Of a stretch of 64,000 nucleotides of DNA, positions 44,668-53,573 are shown piece by piece. Where the stretch lies: positions 5,270,001-5,334,000 of the forward strand of contig NZ_CP031705.1 in assembly GCF_022701255.1 (NCBI RefSeq), read 5' to 3'. Each line of letters opens with the position of its first letter. Positions within the stretch are counted from its first letter, which is position 1. The stretch is from Microcoleus vaginatus HSN003. GTDB taxonomy: Bacteria > Cyanobacteriota > Cyanobacteriia > Cyanobacteriales > Microcoleaceae. The notes beneath the pieces were generated by a model. The model searched no databases. It saw nothing but the letters and a program-made list of their open reading frames with translations, and was not told where the DNA came from. A program made the translations under genes and the position numbers.

Positions 44668-45171
44668 ATGACTGCAATGATTTCTGGTGTTTACACGTTG
44701 AGAGAACTGGAAAGATCGATCGCATCCGCTCCGGACAACTGGCGTCCGCTCGTGTTTACTAACGGCTGCTTCGATATCCTGCACTGCGGCCACGTCCGCT
44801 ATTTGCAAGCGGCAAAAAAATTGGGGCGATCGCTCGTGGTGGGCTTGAATAGTGACGCCAGCGTGCAAGCTATCAAACCGCAGCAGCCAGGATTGCCACC
44901 CCGCCCGATCGTACCAGAAAATCAGCGAGCCGAAGTGTTAGCTGCTCTCAAACCAGTAGACGCGGTAGTAATTTTTTCCGAGATTACAGCAACTAAACTG
45001 ATAAATATCCTGAAGCCTGATATATACGTTAAAGGAGGCGACTATCAAGTCGAAACTCTGCCGGAAGCACCGGCCGTTATCGCCGGAGGTGGCAAGATTT
45101 CCTTGATAGAAATAGAAGTTCCGAGTTCTACCAGTGCGATTGTCAAACGCATTTTACAATTAGGTACTTAA
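44668..45171 (+). CDS. rfaE2: D-glycero-beta-D-manno-heptose 1-phosphate adenylyltransferase
   Basis: 167 residues from ATG 44668; an ATG three codons later is also possible. Nucleotidyltransferase fold with FTNGCFDILHCGHVRYLQ (HxGH-type motif, about residue 29), GLNSDASVQ, and the C-terminal VEVPSSTSAIVKRIL-type ISSTS motif. It activates heptose 1-phosphate for LPS core or S-layer glycans and corresponds to the C-terminal half of HldE; no kinase half is nearby. The nearby glycosyltransferase may use related sugars. Confidence 0.85.
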   Translation: MTAMISGVYTLRELERSIASAPDNWRPLVFTNGCFDILHCGHVRYLQAAKKLGRSLVVGLNSDASVQAIKPQQPGLPPRPIVPENQRAEVLAALKPVDAVVIFSEITATKLINILKPDIYVKGGDYQVETLPEAPAVIAGGGKISLIEIEVPSSTSAIVKRILQLGT

Positions 45172-45288
45172 CCCTTGATCGCAAACAGCAAACAGTGAGC
45201 TAAACTCAGAAGTTGCCCCATCAAAAAACACGCTTGGTGCGATCTCTCGTACAACTTCATCCCAATTGCTAAGCAGGAGATAATTTTA

Positions 45289-46158
45289 ATGGAACTCACA
45301 AGCAATACCACGATCGCGGAAATCCTACAAAGACACAAAGCAGAGTTACTAGCAGACTGGCTCAAAGAACTGCAAAATACCGGGCTGCGGCGGGACGACT
45401 TGATGAGAGCCAAAGAATTGCGCTCCGAGTGTCAAGAGTTTCTGCAATTGCTCCACATTGCAGTCGGGCACGGTAACTTTAGCGACATCCAGACACCCGA
45501 ATGGGAAAATATGCGACTGCTGCTAGCAGAAGTTTCGCGATCGCGCGTTCAGAGAGGCTTTACTCCCTCAGAGATAGCGAGTTTCATTTTATGCTTCAAA
45601 AAGCCATTGTTCGATCGGCTTTGTCATGAACTGACAGAAAACCGCGACGCACTTGTCGAACAACTTTGGCTTTCCACCAGTTTATTAGACCAGCTTGGCC
45701 TTTGGGTGACAGAAATTTTTCTCAAAGCTCGCGAAGAAGTCATTGAACGCCAGCAGCAAGAAATGCTCGAATTGTCAACACCCGTAGTCAAACTTTGGCA
45801 AGGCATTCTCGCTTTACCCATGATCGGGACTCTCGACAGTGCCCGCACTCAAATAGTCATGGAAACTCTGTTGCAGGAAATCATGGAAACCGGCTCCGAA
45901 TTTGCGATTTTAGACATTACAGGCGTGCCGACTGTTGACACTTTAGTTGCTCAACATTTATTAAAAACTGTCGCGGCCGCCCGTTTAATGGGTACTGAGT
46001 GCATCATCAGCGGCATTCGCCCGCAAATAGCTCAAACCATAGTTCATTTAGGAGTTGACTTGCAGGATATTCTCACAAAAGCTACTTTAGCAGATGCTTT
46101 TAAAGTCGCTTTGCAGCGCCAAGGTTTAACTATAAAAAATCTTCAAGAGGAAAGATAA
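45289..46158 (+). CDS. RsbR-like stressosome protein (RsbRD_N + STAS)
   Basis: 289 residues. The N-terminal helical half (EILQRHKAELLADWLKELQ) matches the RsbRD_N sensor domain. The C-terminal half from about 165 is a STAS domain (ILDITGVPTVDTLVAQHLLK), with Thr in the VPTVDT segment where RsbT phosphorylates RsbR. Ribosome site AGGAG before ATG 45289. First of five genes in one direction: RsbR, RsbS, RsbT, a fused phosphatase and a fused kinase. It would sense stress and scaffold the complex. Confidence 0.88.
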   Translation: MELTSNTTIAEILQRHKAELLADWLKELQNTGLRRDDLMRAKELRSECQEFLQLLHIAVGHGNFSDIQTPEWENMRLLLAEVSRSRVQRGFTPSEIASFILCFKKPLFDRLCHELTENRDALVEQLWLSTSLLDQLGLWVTEIFLKAREEVIERQQQEMLELSTPVVKLWQGILALPMIGTLDSARTQIVMETLLQEIMETGSEFAILDITGVPTVDTLVAQHLLKTVAAARLMGTECIISGIRPQIAQTIVHLGVDLQDILTKATLADAFKVALQRQGLTIKNLQEER

Positions 46159-46214
46159 AAAATATTGCCTATTTGCCTAAAAGATTAAGTGAAAATTAAA
46201 ATAGAGGTGGATTT

Positions 46215-46592
46215 GTGGAACGGATACCGATACTTCAAATGGGAGAATTTCTGCTAGTAACAATTCAAGTAGATATGCACGACCGCTTGGCAATGACGCT
46301 GCAAGACGACCTGACAAACCGCATCGTCAAAACAGGCGTCAAAGGTGTTTTAATAGAAATCTCTTCTCTAGAAATAGTAGATTCTTTTATCGGTCGTATT
46401 ATCAACAATATCGCTAGTATGTCGCGAATTTTAGATGCTGAAACAGTTGTTGTCGGGATGCAGCCAGCAGTTGCGATCACGCTCGTTGAGTTGGGGCTTT
46501 CCCTGACAGGAGTTCGCACAGCTTTAAGCGTTGAAAAAGGCATGATTTTGTTGAGAAAATCCTTGGGTTTCTCTCCTGACGAGCAACCGTAA
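46215..46592 (+). CDS. rsbS: RsbS-like STAS stressosome protein
   Basis: 125 residues, a lone STAS domain beginning IPILQMGEFLLVTIQVDMHD. The segment LEIVDSFIGRII carries Ser57 at the position phosphorylated by RsbT in Bacillus RsbS. Start is GTG at 46215. Follows RsbR by 56 bp. Together they would form the stressosome core that holds RsbT. Confidence 0.9.
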   Translation: MERIPILQMGEFLLVTIQVDMHDRLAMTLQDDLTNRIVKTGVKGVLIEISSLEIVDSFIGRIINNIASMSRILDAETVVVGMQPAVAITLVELGLSLTGVRTALSVEKGMILLRKSLGFSPDEQP

Positions 46593-46795
46593 GCAGTCGA
46601 TTAATTGGCCCATGACTGAGGCACAGGCAGTAAAGAAACCTAGTTTGTTTGTAGATCCCTTGTTGACAAACTGAAGATTTCTGAGGAGAGGGCTTACGCA
46701 CTCAAGAGGGTTAAATTAAGGGTTTGAGACTTGGGTTGAGCGTAGCCGAAACATTGCTTCACTATGTTCTCTATTGAGAGAAAATCGTAGTAAGT

Positions 46796-46842
46796 GCGTA
46801 AGTCCTATTAGGAGAAACTAAGTTGACAAGCGTAAGTCCTAT
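46796..46842. repeat. 13-bp direct repeat upstream of rsbT
   Basis: GCGTAAGTCCTAT occurs at 46796-46808 and 46830-46842, and a related reverse word near 46690. It lies in the 288-bp gap between rsbS and rsbT; it could be a regulator site or simply a dispersed repeat. Confidence 0.5.
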
Positions 46843-46880
46843 ATTGTGTGGAGAAGTTCTATTTTGGTACAGTAGCCGCC

Positions 46881-47279
46881 ATGTCAAAACGTGAGACACT
46901 AGAAATCCGATCGTCATCCGATATAGTCCACGTCCGACAGCAAGTGCGAAGTTGGGCTGTAGCAATGGGATTCGGTTTATTAGACCAAACGAAAATCGTT
47001 ACCGCAGCCAGCGAACTCGCCCGCAATACTGTAGACTACGGCAAAGGGGGAACTGTAACTCTCGAAACGCTGCAATTAGGAACCCGCCAAGGGCTGCGGC
47101 TGATATTTGAAGACAAGGGCCCGGGAATTCCAGACATCGAATTGGCAATGACTGACGGTTATACTTCTAATCACGGTTTGGGTTTGGGGCTGAGTGGTTC
47201 CAAGCGGTTGATGCACGAATTTGAGATTGTTTCCAAAGTGGGTAAAGGGACTAAAATTGCGATCGTCCGCTGGCGCTGA
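46881..47279 (+). CDS. rsbT: RsbT-like serine kinase
   Basis: 132 residues from ATG 46881 (the frame extends to a GTG 11 codons earlier). GHKL ATPase with N box ASELARNTVDYG, G1 EDKGPGIPD and G2 GLGLGLSGSKRLMHEF, and total length typical of RsbT. It phosphorylates RsbS and RsbR and, once released, activates a phosphatase. A gap of about 290 bp with repeats separates it from rsbS. Confidence 0.9.
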   Translation: MSKRETLEIRSSSDIVHVRQQVRSWAVAMGFGLLDQTKIVTAASELARNTVDYGKGGTVTLETLQLGTRQGLRLIFEDKGPGIPDIELAMTDGYTSNHGLGLGLSGSKRLMHEFEIVSKVGKGTKIAIVRWR

Positions 47280-47489
47280 AGAAGTAATACGATTCGAGAG
47301 TTGAGATTTTAGATTAAAGAATTGGGAATGAGTGAGGACGATCGGGGTTTGGAGCTTGCGTATAGTTGTATTATTTTTTAAATTGGTATAAACAGTAACC
47401 AGCAAAGCCAAGAAGTGATTCTTGGAATCCCACACCATACTCGGAGAGGGTTGGCGTATAAAGGATTTCATTATGAGAGCTGATAAAAA

Positions 47490-48509
47490 ATGATAGATGC
47501 TGTAGCCCTGCCCGTCACAGAAGAAAGTCAAGTAGGAGAAGCGCGGCGAATCGCAGTCGCCCTGGCGGCCGAAGTCGAATTTAACGAGACCGATCGCGGT
47601 AAAGTGGCAATTGTTACCACCGAAGCAGCAAAAAACCTGGTCAAGCACGGGGGCGAAGGAGAAATTTTGCTGCGAACATTCAAAACAGCGGCAGGATATA
47701 GCATTGAAATAGTAGCGCTAGACCGGGGCAACGGAATGGCAAATGTCGCGCTGTGTATGCGGGACGGTTTTTCTACAGCGGGAAGCCCTGGAACTGGACT
47801 GGGGGCAATTAAACGCCTCTCTACTTTTTTTGATATTCATTCTGTACCAAAAGTGGGGACAGCCTTATTAGCGCGGCTGGAACCGACCCAAAATAGCCGG
47901 GAAGCGTCCCAAAACAGCAATTACTTAGAATTAGGGGTGATCCACTTACCGAAAGCAGGAGAGAAAATTTGCGGCGATTCGTGGGCGGCAGAAAATCACC
48001 TTGACAAAAACCTGATCTTAGTTGCAGACGGGCTCGGCTACGGGGATTTGGCGGAGGAAGCGTCTAGCGAAGCAGTGCGGGTATTTGAGGAAAACGCCAA
48101 ACTCGGGCCGAAAGCAATTTTAGAGAAGGCGCACGCTGCTTTAAAAAATACCAGAGGAGCGGCTGCGGCGATCGCCCAAATCGATCGTACTCAACAAACA
48201 GTTTGTTTTGCCGGAATTGGCAACATCAGCGGTGTAGTTGTCACAGATAACCAAAGCCGTAGCATGGTTTCCTACAATGGCACAGTTGGACATATGATGC
48301 GAAAAGTAGCAGAATTTGTCTATCCCTGGTCGCAGCAGTCCCTACTCATCATGCACTCCGACGGTTTGGCGGCGCAGTGGAATTTAAACCGCTACCCGGG
48401 TTTAGCCTCCAGACATCCTGCTTTAATCGCAGCCGTGCTCTACCGGGACTTCAAACGCACTCGCGATGACATGACAGTTATAGTAGCCAAGGTGAGAGAA
48501 GCAGCGTGA
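47490..48509 (+). CDS. RsbT-like ATPase fused to a PP2C phosphatase (RsbX-like)
   Basis: 339 residues. Residues 1-135 are a GHKL kinase domain (N box TTEAAKNLVKHG, G1 LDRGNGMANV, G2 GSPGTGLGAIKRL). From about 150 there is a PP2C/SpoIIE-type phosphatase (CGDSWAAE, VADGLGYGD, MHSDGL, RDDMTVIVAK) with the acidic metal ligands. Such chains act like Bacillus RsbX, removing phosphates from RsbS/RsbR to reset the complex. Its stop overlaps the next start as GTGA, so the two are translated together. Confidence 0.85.
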   Translation: MIDAVALPVTEESQVGEARRIAVALAAEVEFNETDRGKVAIVTTEAAKNLVKHGGEGEILLRTFKTAAGYSIEIVALDRGNGMANVALCMRDGFSTAGSPGTGLGAIKRLSTFFDIHSVPKVGTALLARLEPTQNSREASQNSNYLELGVIHLPKAGEKICGDSWAAENHLDKNLILVADGLGYGDLAEEASSEAVRVFEENAKLGPKAILEKAHAALKNTRGAAAAIAQIDRTQQTVCFAGIGNISGVVVTDNQSRSMVSYNGTVGHMMRKVAEFVYPWSQQSLLIMHSDGLAAQWNLNRYPGLASRHPALIAAVLYRDFKRTRDDMTVIVAKVREAA

Positions 48510-50062
48510 GTTATCCAATCCTGACGACGGAAGTCCGCTTTGAACAAGACATCGTACAAGTACGCCAAAGAGCTCGCCAAATAGCTAAAGGGCTGGGATT
48601 CGATTCCCAAGTACAAACCCGCATCGCCACAGCAGTTTCCGAAATTGCCCGCAATGCTTTTAAATATGCAGGCGGTGGCAAAGTAGAATTCATTGTGGAA
48701 GGGGAATCGCCCCAAATTTTTCGGACTCGGATTTCCGACACGGGGCCGGGAATTGCTGATTTACCGGCTGTGTTAAGCCCCAATTTTCGATCGCAAACCG
48801 GTGCGGGACTTGGTTTAGCAGCAGCCAAACGGTTGATGGACGAAGTGCAAATCGACTCGGCGCCCGATCGCGGAACGGCTGTACAATTAATTAAACAGTT
48901 TTCCAAGCATATGCCTGCGCTGAGTGCGATCGAACTAAATCAATTAGTTGACAAACTAGCGCGCCAAATTCCCGAAGATCCCTATGCCGAAATTCAGCAG
49001 CAAAATCAAGAATTACTACGCACTTTAGACGAACTCCGCCAGCGTCAAGAAGAACTCGTACAATTAAATCAACAACTAAAAGATACCAATCGCGGAGTTC
49101 TCGCACTTTACGCTGAATTGAACGACAAAGCCGAATCTCTCCGGCGCGCCAGCGAACTCAAAACCAGCTTTCTCTCCAATATGAGCCACGAGTTTCGCAC
49201 TCCGCTAACGGCAATTATGAGCCTTTCCGAAATATTGTTAAATCGCCTCGATGGAGAACTTTCAGCCGAACAGGACAAGCAAGTAAATTACATTTACAAA
49301 TCCGCCGAGTCTCTCGCGGAACTTGTCAACGACTCGTTAGATTTAGCCAAAGTGGAAGCCGGAAAACTAACGGTTCGCGTGGCTGATTTTGAAGTCGAAG
49401 ATTTGTTCAGCGCGCTGCGAGGAATGATGCGCCCCCTGCTTCCCCAAAACTCTGCCGTTTCTATAATTTTTGAAGATCCTCTCGAACTTCCAATCCTCAC
49501 AACCGACGAGGGCAAAGTTTCTCAGATTTTGCGAAATCTGATTTCTAATGCCCTCAAATTTACCGAAGCAGGTGAAGTTCGAGTTGCTGCGGAAATGGGA
49601 GAGGAGGGAACAGTTACTTTTTCAGTAGCAGATACGGGCATCGGCGTTGCCCCAGCCGATCAAAGGCGGATTTTTGAAGAATTTGTCCAACTCGAAAACC
49701 CCTTGCAGAAGGGCGTCAAAGGCACGGGATTGGGATTGTCTCTGTGCAAAAAACTCGCGGAATTTCTGGGGGGAAGCATTGAAATCACAAGTTCACCCGG
49801 AGTGGGTTCGACTTTTTTGGTCACACTGCCGATTCTGTATCCTGGAGAGGAAGAAAACCCTTTGGAAATGTCCGCTGCTAAGGGAGATGAAATATTGCTG
49901 AAAAGCGCAAATTCTCGTAGCTTGCGGGGCTCCGGGCCATCGCCAGCGACGGATTCAGCAGCCAAACTTTTGCGTGGGGAGGATGAAGATAGTTTTTCGG
50001 TATTTGCTGAAAAACTTGCCACCAATTCATTGTATTGCGATATAGGTCGCCAACGGTGCTGA
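48506..50062 (+). CDS. RsbT-like ATPase fused to a sensor histidine kinase
   Basis: 518 residues. Residues 1-130: RsbT-like GHKL domain (VSEIARNAFKYAGGG, SDTGPGI, GLGLAAAKRLMDE). Then a coiled coil (about 155-215). Then a classical histidine kinase: H box FLSNMSHEFRTPLTAIM, N box ILRNLISNALKFT, G1 VADTGIGV, G2 GTGLGLSLCKKLAEF. The last 60 residues are irregular. GTG start overlaps the previous stop. The chain could connect the stressosome with a two-component pathway; no response regulator is adjacent. Confidence 0.85.
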   Translation: MSYPILTTEVRFEQDIVQVRQRARQIAKGLGFDSQVQTRIATAVSEIARNAFKYAGGGKVEFIVEGESPQIFRTRISDTGPGIADLPAVLSPNFRSQTGAGLGLAAAKRLMDEVQIDSAPDRGTAVQLIKQFSKHMPALSAIELNQLVDKLARQIPEDPYAEIQQQNQELLRTLDELRQRQEELVQLNQQLKDTNRGVLALYAELNDKAESLRRASELKTSFLSNMSHEFRTPLTAIMSLSEILLNRLDGELSAEQDKQVNYIYKSAESLAELVNDSLDLAKVEAGKLTVRVADFEVEDLFSALRGMMRPLLPQNSAVSIIFEDPLELPILTTDEGKVSQILRNLISNALKFTEAGEVRVAAEMGEEGTVTFSVADTGIGVAPADQRRIFEEFVQLENPLQKGVKGTGLGLSLCKKLAEFLGGSIEITSSPGVGSTFLVTLPILYPGEEENPLEMSAAKGDEILLKSANSRSLRGSGPSPATDSAAKLLRGEDEDSFSVFAEKLATNSLYCDIGRQRC

Positions 50063-50759
50063 AGGTTTGGGTGCGGCTGCTCTTTGAGCAACCGCAAGCA
50101 ATTTTTATCGACATTGTGATACCGGATCTGACCGAATTGGAGGTTTGAGAAGGGTTGAAATGCGATCGCACTACTTGTCAAATACCTGCTATCGTGATGA
50201 ATTCAAAACATTTTGGGTTACATCAATTTTTTGCTGTGCGGGATGCTAAGCTGTTGTGCATTTAATTTGTATGTTGAGGGCGGGCAGGATGCCCACCCCA
50301 CAAGAGGAAAAAATTATTTTACTATGCAATTTAAATGCGGATTAGCTTAGGCCTGCACGGTGAAAAATATTATTCCGATGCAAAGGGAAACGATATCAGG
50401 CATTGTAGCTTTTGAGGACTGAAGTCGGATCCTGCGAACCTAATTATATTTTTTTCACCGTATTTTATATTGTTCGTAAGCGAGTTAATTTATAGCAGGC
50501 AAGATTTATTTAATTTGCAACAGCATTTAACCTTTGTGCTGTAAAATGTAGCAGTTCTCAGTTGCCGACTATATAGTAGGAACTTACCGAGGGCCTGTTT
50601 TCGTGTGGGCGATCGGCTAAAACCCATGATAAATCTCGTTCTTAGCAAAGTCTCGATTATTAAAAATAATGCAACAGTAAACCCGCGATCCAAACCCATA
50701 TCAAATAAGCCATTCTCAATTCTAAAATCGAAAATCTAAAATCCAAAATCTAAACTGGT
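50063..50759. other. 697-bp intergenic region with a MITE-like element
   Basis: No gene seen; the 69-codon leftward frame at 50490 is unlikely. It holds the 103-bp element at 50247-50349 and an A-rich block of AAAATCTAAAATC-type repeats just before the MBOAT gene (about 50722-50752). Confidence 0.5.
50247..50349. mobile_element. MITE-like element, copy 1
   Basis: 103 bp with terminal inverted repeats (TAAGCTGTTGTGCATTTAAT on the left; TAAGCTAATCCGCATTTAAA read inward from the right). The centre holds a GGGCAGGATGCCC palindrome and CCCCACAAG. It is closely matched by 52437-52538. Non-coding. Confidence 0.75.
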
Positions 50760-52232
50760 ATGACTTTCATTTCCCTTCAATATGCCCTGTTTCTATTGGT
50801 TTTGTTCGCGGCTTACTGGTTGGTTCCGCTGCGGTGGTGGCGGCTGTTCATCATGTTGGTGGGTAGTTTGATTTTTTACGCTTCGCTGCAAATTTGGTAC
50901 ATTCCTCTGCTGTTAGTTGGTGCTTTGTTTAATTACTGCTTGGCGATGGCGATTGGGGAACCTCTGGATTGGCGGATTGCTAATGAATCTTGGAACCGCC
51001 GCCGTTTGTTGCTGCTGTGGATAGGCATCTGCCTGAATGTGTTGCTGCTTCTGGGCTTTAAGTATGTGCCTTTTTTATTGAGTTCGATCGGCACTTTGTT
51101 CAATTGGCCTTTAGCTATCGACGGGGCTGACTGGGTGAAAAGTCACGTGATCGCACCCCTGGGATTGAGTTTCTTTTGCTTTGAGTGCATTGCTTATTTG
51201 ATTGATGTGTACCGAGGCGCGCCTGCTGCTACTTCGTTGCTGCACTTTGCTGCTTACAAGTTGTTTTTTCCCAAGCTGATTTCCGGCCCGATTACTCGGT
51301 ATCACAACTTGATCTATCAACTGAAAACCCAGCAATTCCCGACGCCCGATCGCATTTCTGAGGGACTTTGGACGATCGCCTTTGGTGCAGTAAAAAAAGG
51401 TCTTTTCGCCGATAACTTGGGAATTTATGTCGATTTAAGCTTTACGAACTTGCAGCGGGCGGGTAGCGGGGATTTGTGGCTGGCTATTTTTGCTTACGGG
51501 CTGCAACTTTATCTCGATTTTAGTGGCTATGTTGACATGGCGCGCGGTACTGCTTTGCTGCTGGGTTGGTATTTGCCGCCAAATTTTGATTTTCCTTATT
51601 TTAGTGCCAGCATAGCTGATTTTTGGCGACGCTGGCACATGACTTTAGGCGATTGGCTACGCAATTATTTGTATTTTCCTTTGGGCGGTTCGCGAGTCGG
51701 TTTGTGGCGCACTTGTCTGAATTTGTCGATCGTCATGTTAATTGCGGGAATGTGGCACGGGGCAGCTTGGGGATTTATTGTGTGGGGGGGTTTACACGGT
51801 TTAGCTTTGGCGGTTCACAGGCTGACTGATGTGGTGTTTAAACGGTTGCGGATCGAGTTTTTGTGGGAAAATCCGATCGGGATTGCGATCGGTTGGCTGT
51901 TGACTCAGGCGATGGTTTTTGGTAGTTGGATATTTTTCCGCCTTCCCGATTTAAAGGATTCTGGATGGGCGATTTCGCATTTGTGGGGACACGCTGCTGA
52001 CGTGCAGTTTGCTGAGAAAGTTTATGGCGAAGCTTTGGGTTTGCAAAGAGTGCATTTAACTTGGATGTTGGCGGCTTTGGCTGCGGCGATGCTGGGGAAT
52101 TATGCGTTGAGTCGGGGTTTGAAATTGGAGTTAAATTGGCCGATGAAATTGGTGTTAGTGCCGCTTTGTTTGTATGCGGTTTGGCTGTTGGCTCCCGAAG
52201 GGGGTTTGCCTTATATTTATTTTGATTTTTAG
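50760..52232 (+). CDS. MBOAT-family membrane O-acyltransferase
   Basis: 490 residues with about ten membrane helices. Family signature regions: PKLISGPITRYHNL, DFSGYVDMARG, FWRRWHMTLGDWLRNYLYFP, and active-site His in GMWHGAAWGF (about 333). Closest in style to AlgI/DltB-type proteins that pass acyl groups to surface glycans. The partner acetylesterase/transferase (AlgJ/AlgX-like) is absent, so the acceptor is unknown. ATG at 50760. It lies between the two MITE copies. Confidence 0.88.
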   Translation: MTFISLQYALFLLVLFAAYWLVPLRWWRLFIMLVGSLIFYASLQIWYIPLLLVGALFNYCLAMAIGEPLDWRIANESWNRRRLLLLWIGICLNVLLLLGFKYVPFLLSSIGTLFNWPLAIDGADWVKSHVIAPLGLSFFCFECIAYLIDVYRGAPAATSLLHFAAYKLFFPKLISGPITRYHNLIYQLKTQQFPTPDRISEGLWTIAFGAVKKGLFADNLGIYVDLSFTNLQRAGSGDLWLAIFAYGLQLYLDFSGYVDMARGTALLLGWYLPPNFDFPYFSASIADFWRRWHMTLGDWLRNYLYFPLGGSRVGLWRTCLNLSIVMLIAGMWHGAAWGFIVWGGLHGLALAVHRLTDVVFKRLRIEFLWENPIGIAIGWLLTQAMVFGSWIFFRLPDLKDSGWAISHLWGHAADVQFAEKVYGEALGLQRVHLTWMLAALAAAMLGNYALSRGLKLELNWPMKLVLVPLCLYAVWLLAPEGGLPYIYFDF

Positions 52233-52250
52233 GGTATTATTTAATTCGCC

Positions 52251-52271
52251 GTAAGGTGCAGCGCACCCTAC
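52251..52271. repeat. GTAAGGTGC...GCACCCTAC palindrome
   Basis: GTAAGGTGCAGCGCACCCTAC, 19 bp after the MBOAT stop. Same family as 22-46. May act as a terminator, although it lacks a T run. Confidence 0.6.
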
Positions 52272-52436
52272 AACTACATTGAGGTGCGCCGAAGTGATTA
52301 CCCGCTACCTATTAGTGTTAACTTAAGCTTTGAGTTCGCCAGTTTTCCCGCTCACCCAACAGTCCGCCAGGGAATGAATTCCCTGTCTCATAGCTAAAGT
52401 CCTCTCAAAGAGGACTGAAGAACTCCTTAGCCCTCA

Positions 52437-52538
52437 TAAGCTGTCGCGCATTTAAATTGTATATTCAGGGCGGGCGGGACGCCCACCCCACAAGACTTTA
52501 AGTTTTTTTGACATACAATTTAAATGCAGAACAGCTTA
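52437..52538. mobile_element. MITE-like element, copy 2
   Basis: 102 bp, TAAGCTGTCGCGCATTTAAA to an inverted end, with GGGCGGGACGCCC and CCCCACAAG in the centre. It has the same plan and orientation as copy 1, differing by scattered bases. Confidence 0.75.
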
Positions 52539-52635
52539 GCGAGGAATTTCGTTTTGAGGCTCTTGTTTCAACCGCTGCTGGACTGAGGGTTTAACGTTAA
52601 GTTGGCATCAATGCCGGCTACCCTACAACTCACAC

Positions 52636-52705
52636 TCAACAGTCAACAGTCAACAGTCAACAGTTAACAGTTAACAGTCAACAGTCAACAGTCAACAGTC
52701 AACAA
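52636..52705. repeat. Ten tandem heptamers TCAACAG (STRR type)
   Basis: Ten 7-bp units: eight close to TCAACAG, two TTAACAG in the middle, last unit TCAACAA. Short tandemly repeated heptamers are typical of filamentous cyanobacteria. Located just after the sulfurtransferase gene (leftward). Confidence 0.9.
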
Positions 52706-52723
52706 TCATCTTGCTCCTGCACC

Positions 52724-53548
52724 CTACAACTGATAAGAACACCAGTCACTCCAACTACCGACATAAAGTTTAGCATCGGGAATTCCGGCGATTTCTAAAG
52801 ATAGTAAATTGACGCAAGCCGTCACCCCGGAACCGCAATAAACGATAATTTCTTCGGCGTTTTCTAATTCCGTCCAGCGATGTTTTTGTTCGGATGCCGA
52901 TCGCACTTTTCCAGTTTCATCCGTCACCCCTTGCCAAGGATAGTTAACCGCACCCGGAATGTGACCTGCAATGGGGTCGATCGGCTCCCGCAAACCTTCA
53001 TATCTCTCGCTTTCTCGCGAATCAACCAAAACCTTTCCCGGCAAGTCTTTACGCTCTTTCACAGCCTCAATATCTACCGCCAAATTCTGCTGCAAGTGGG
53101 TCACAAATTTACCCTCGCGGGGTTCTGGCAAAATATTTGTTACCGGATAGCCCGCCGCTTTCCAGCCGCTGAAACCGCCGTCTAACAAAGCGACTTGGCT
53201 GTGTCCCATATATCGCAGCAGCCACCACAAACGAGCCGCAAAAGCCAGCCGGGAATCGTCATAAGCTACGACTAAAGTTTCTGGTGAATTAATACCGATC
53301 GCGCTCAATTTCTCAGCTAATTCTTCAATATTTGGCAGCGGATGTCTACCGCCGTGTTTGCCCACTGAACTCGCGAGATCGCGGTTTAAATCTAAATAAA
53401 AAGCTCCGGGAATGTGACTTTCTTGATATTGTTTTTGTCCCAATTCAGGGTCGGCAAGGGAAAACCGACAGTCAATAATTACGACTTGCGGATTGTCGGT
53501 ATTGGTGGCTAACCATTCAGGAGAAACGATTAAAGTGTTGTCAGTCAT
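52724..53548 (-). CDS. Thiosulfate/3-mercaptopyruvate sulfurtransferase
   Basis: 274 residues, two rhodanese domains. The first is catalytically empty (VIIDCRFSLADPELGQKQYQ, HIPGAFYLDL). The second carries the active-site loop CGSGVTAC with cysteine at about 237. CGSGV-type loops occur in both thiosulfate and mercaptopyruvate enzymes, so the donor is not settled. It moves sulfur to cyanide or thiols. ATG at 53548. No operon partner. Confidence 0.9.
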   Translation of the reverse strand: MTDNTLIVSPEWLATNTDNPQVVIIDCRFSLADPELGQKQYQESHIPGAFYLDLNRDLASSVGKHGGRHPLPNIEELAEKLSAIGINSPETLVVAYDDSRLAFAARLWWLLRYMGHSQVALLDGGFSGWKAAGYPVTNILPEPREGKFVTHLQQNLAVDIEAVKERKDLPGKVLVDSRESERYEGLREPIDPIAGHIPGAVNYPWQGVTDETGKVRSASEQKHRWTELENAEEIIVYCGSGVTACVNLLSLEIAGIPDAKLYVGSWSDWCSYQL

Positions 53549-53573
53549 AATTATTCAAATCTATATTTTAACA

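Noticed and set aside
52636..52705. Tandem heptamers as CRISPR or origin iterons
   Set aside because: Units of 7 bp without spacers match the usual cyanobacterial STRR type; no replication gene nearby.
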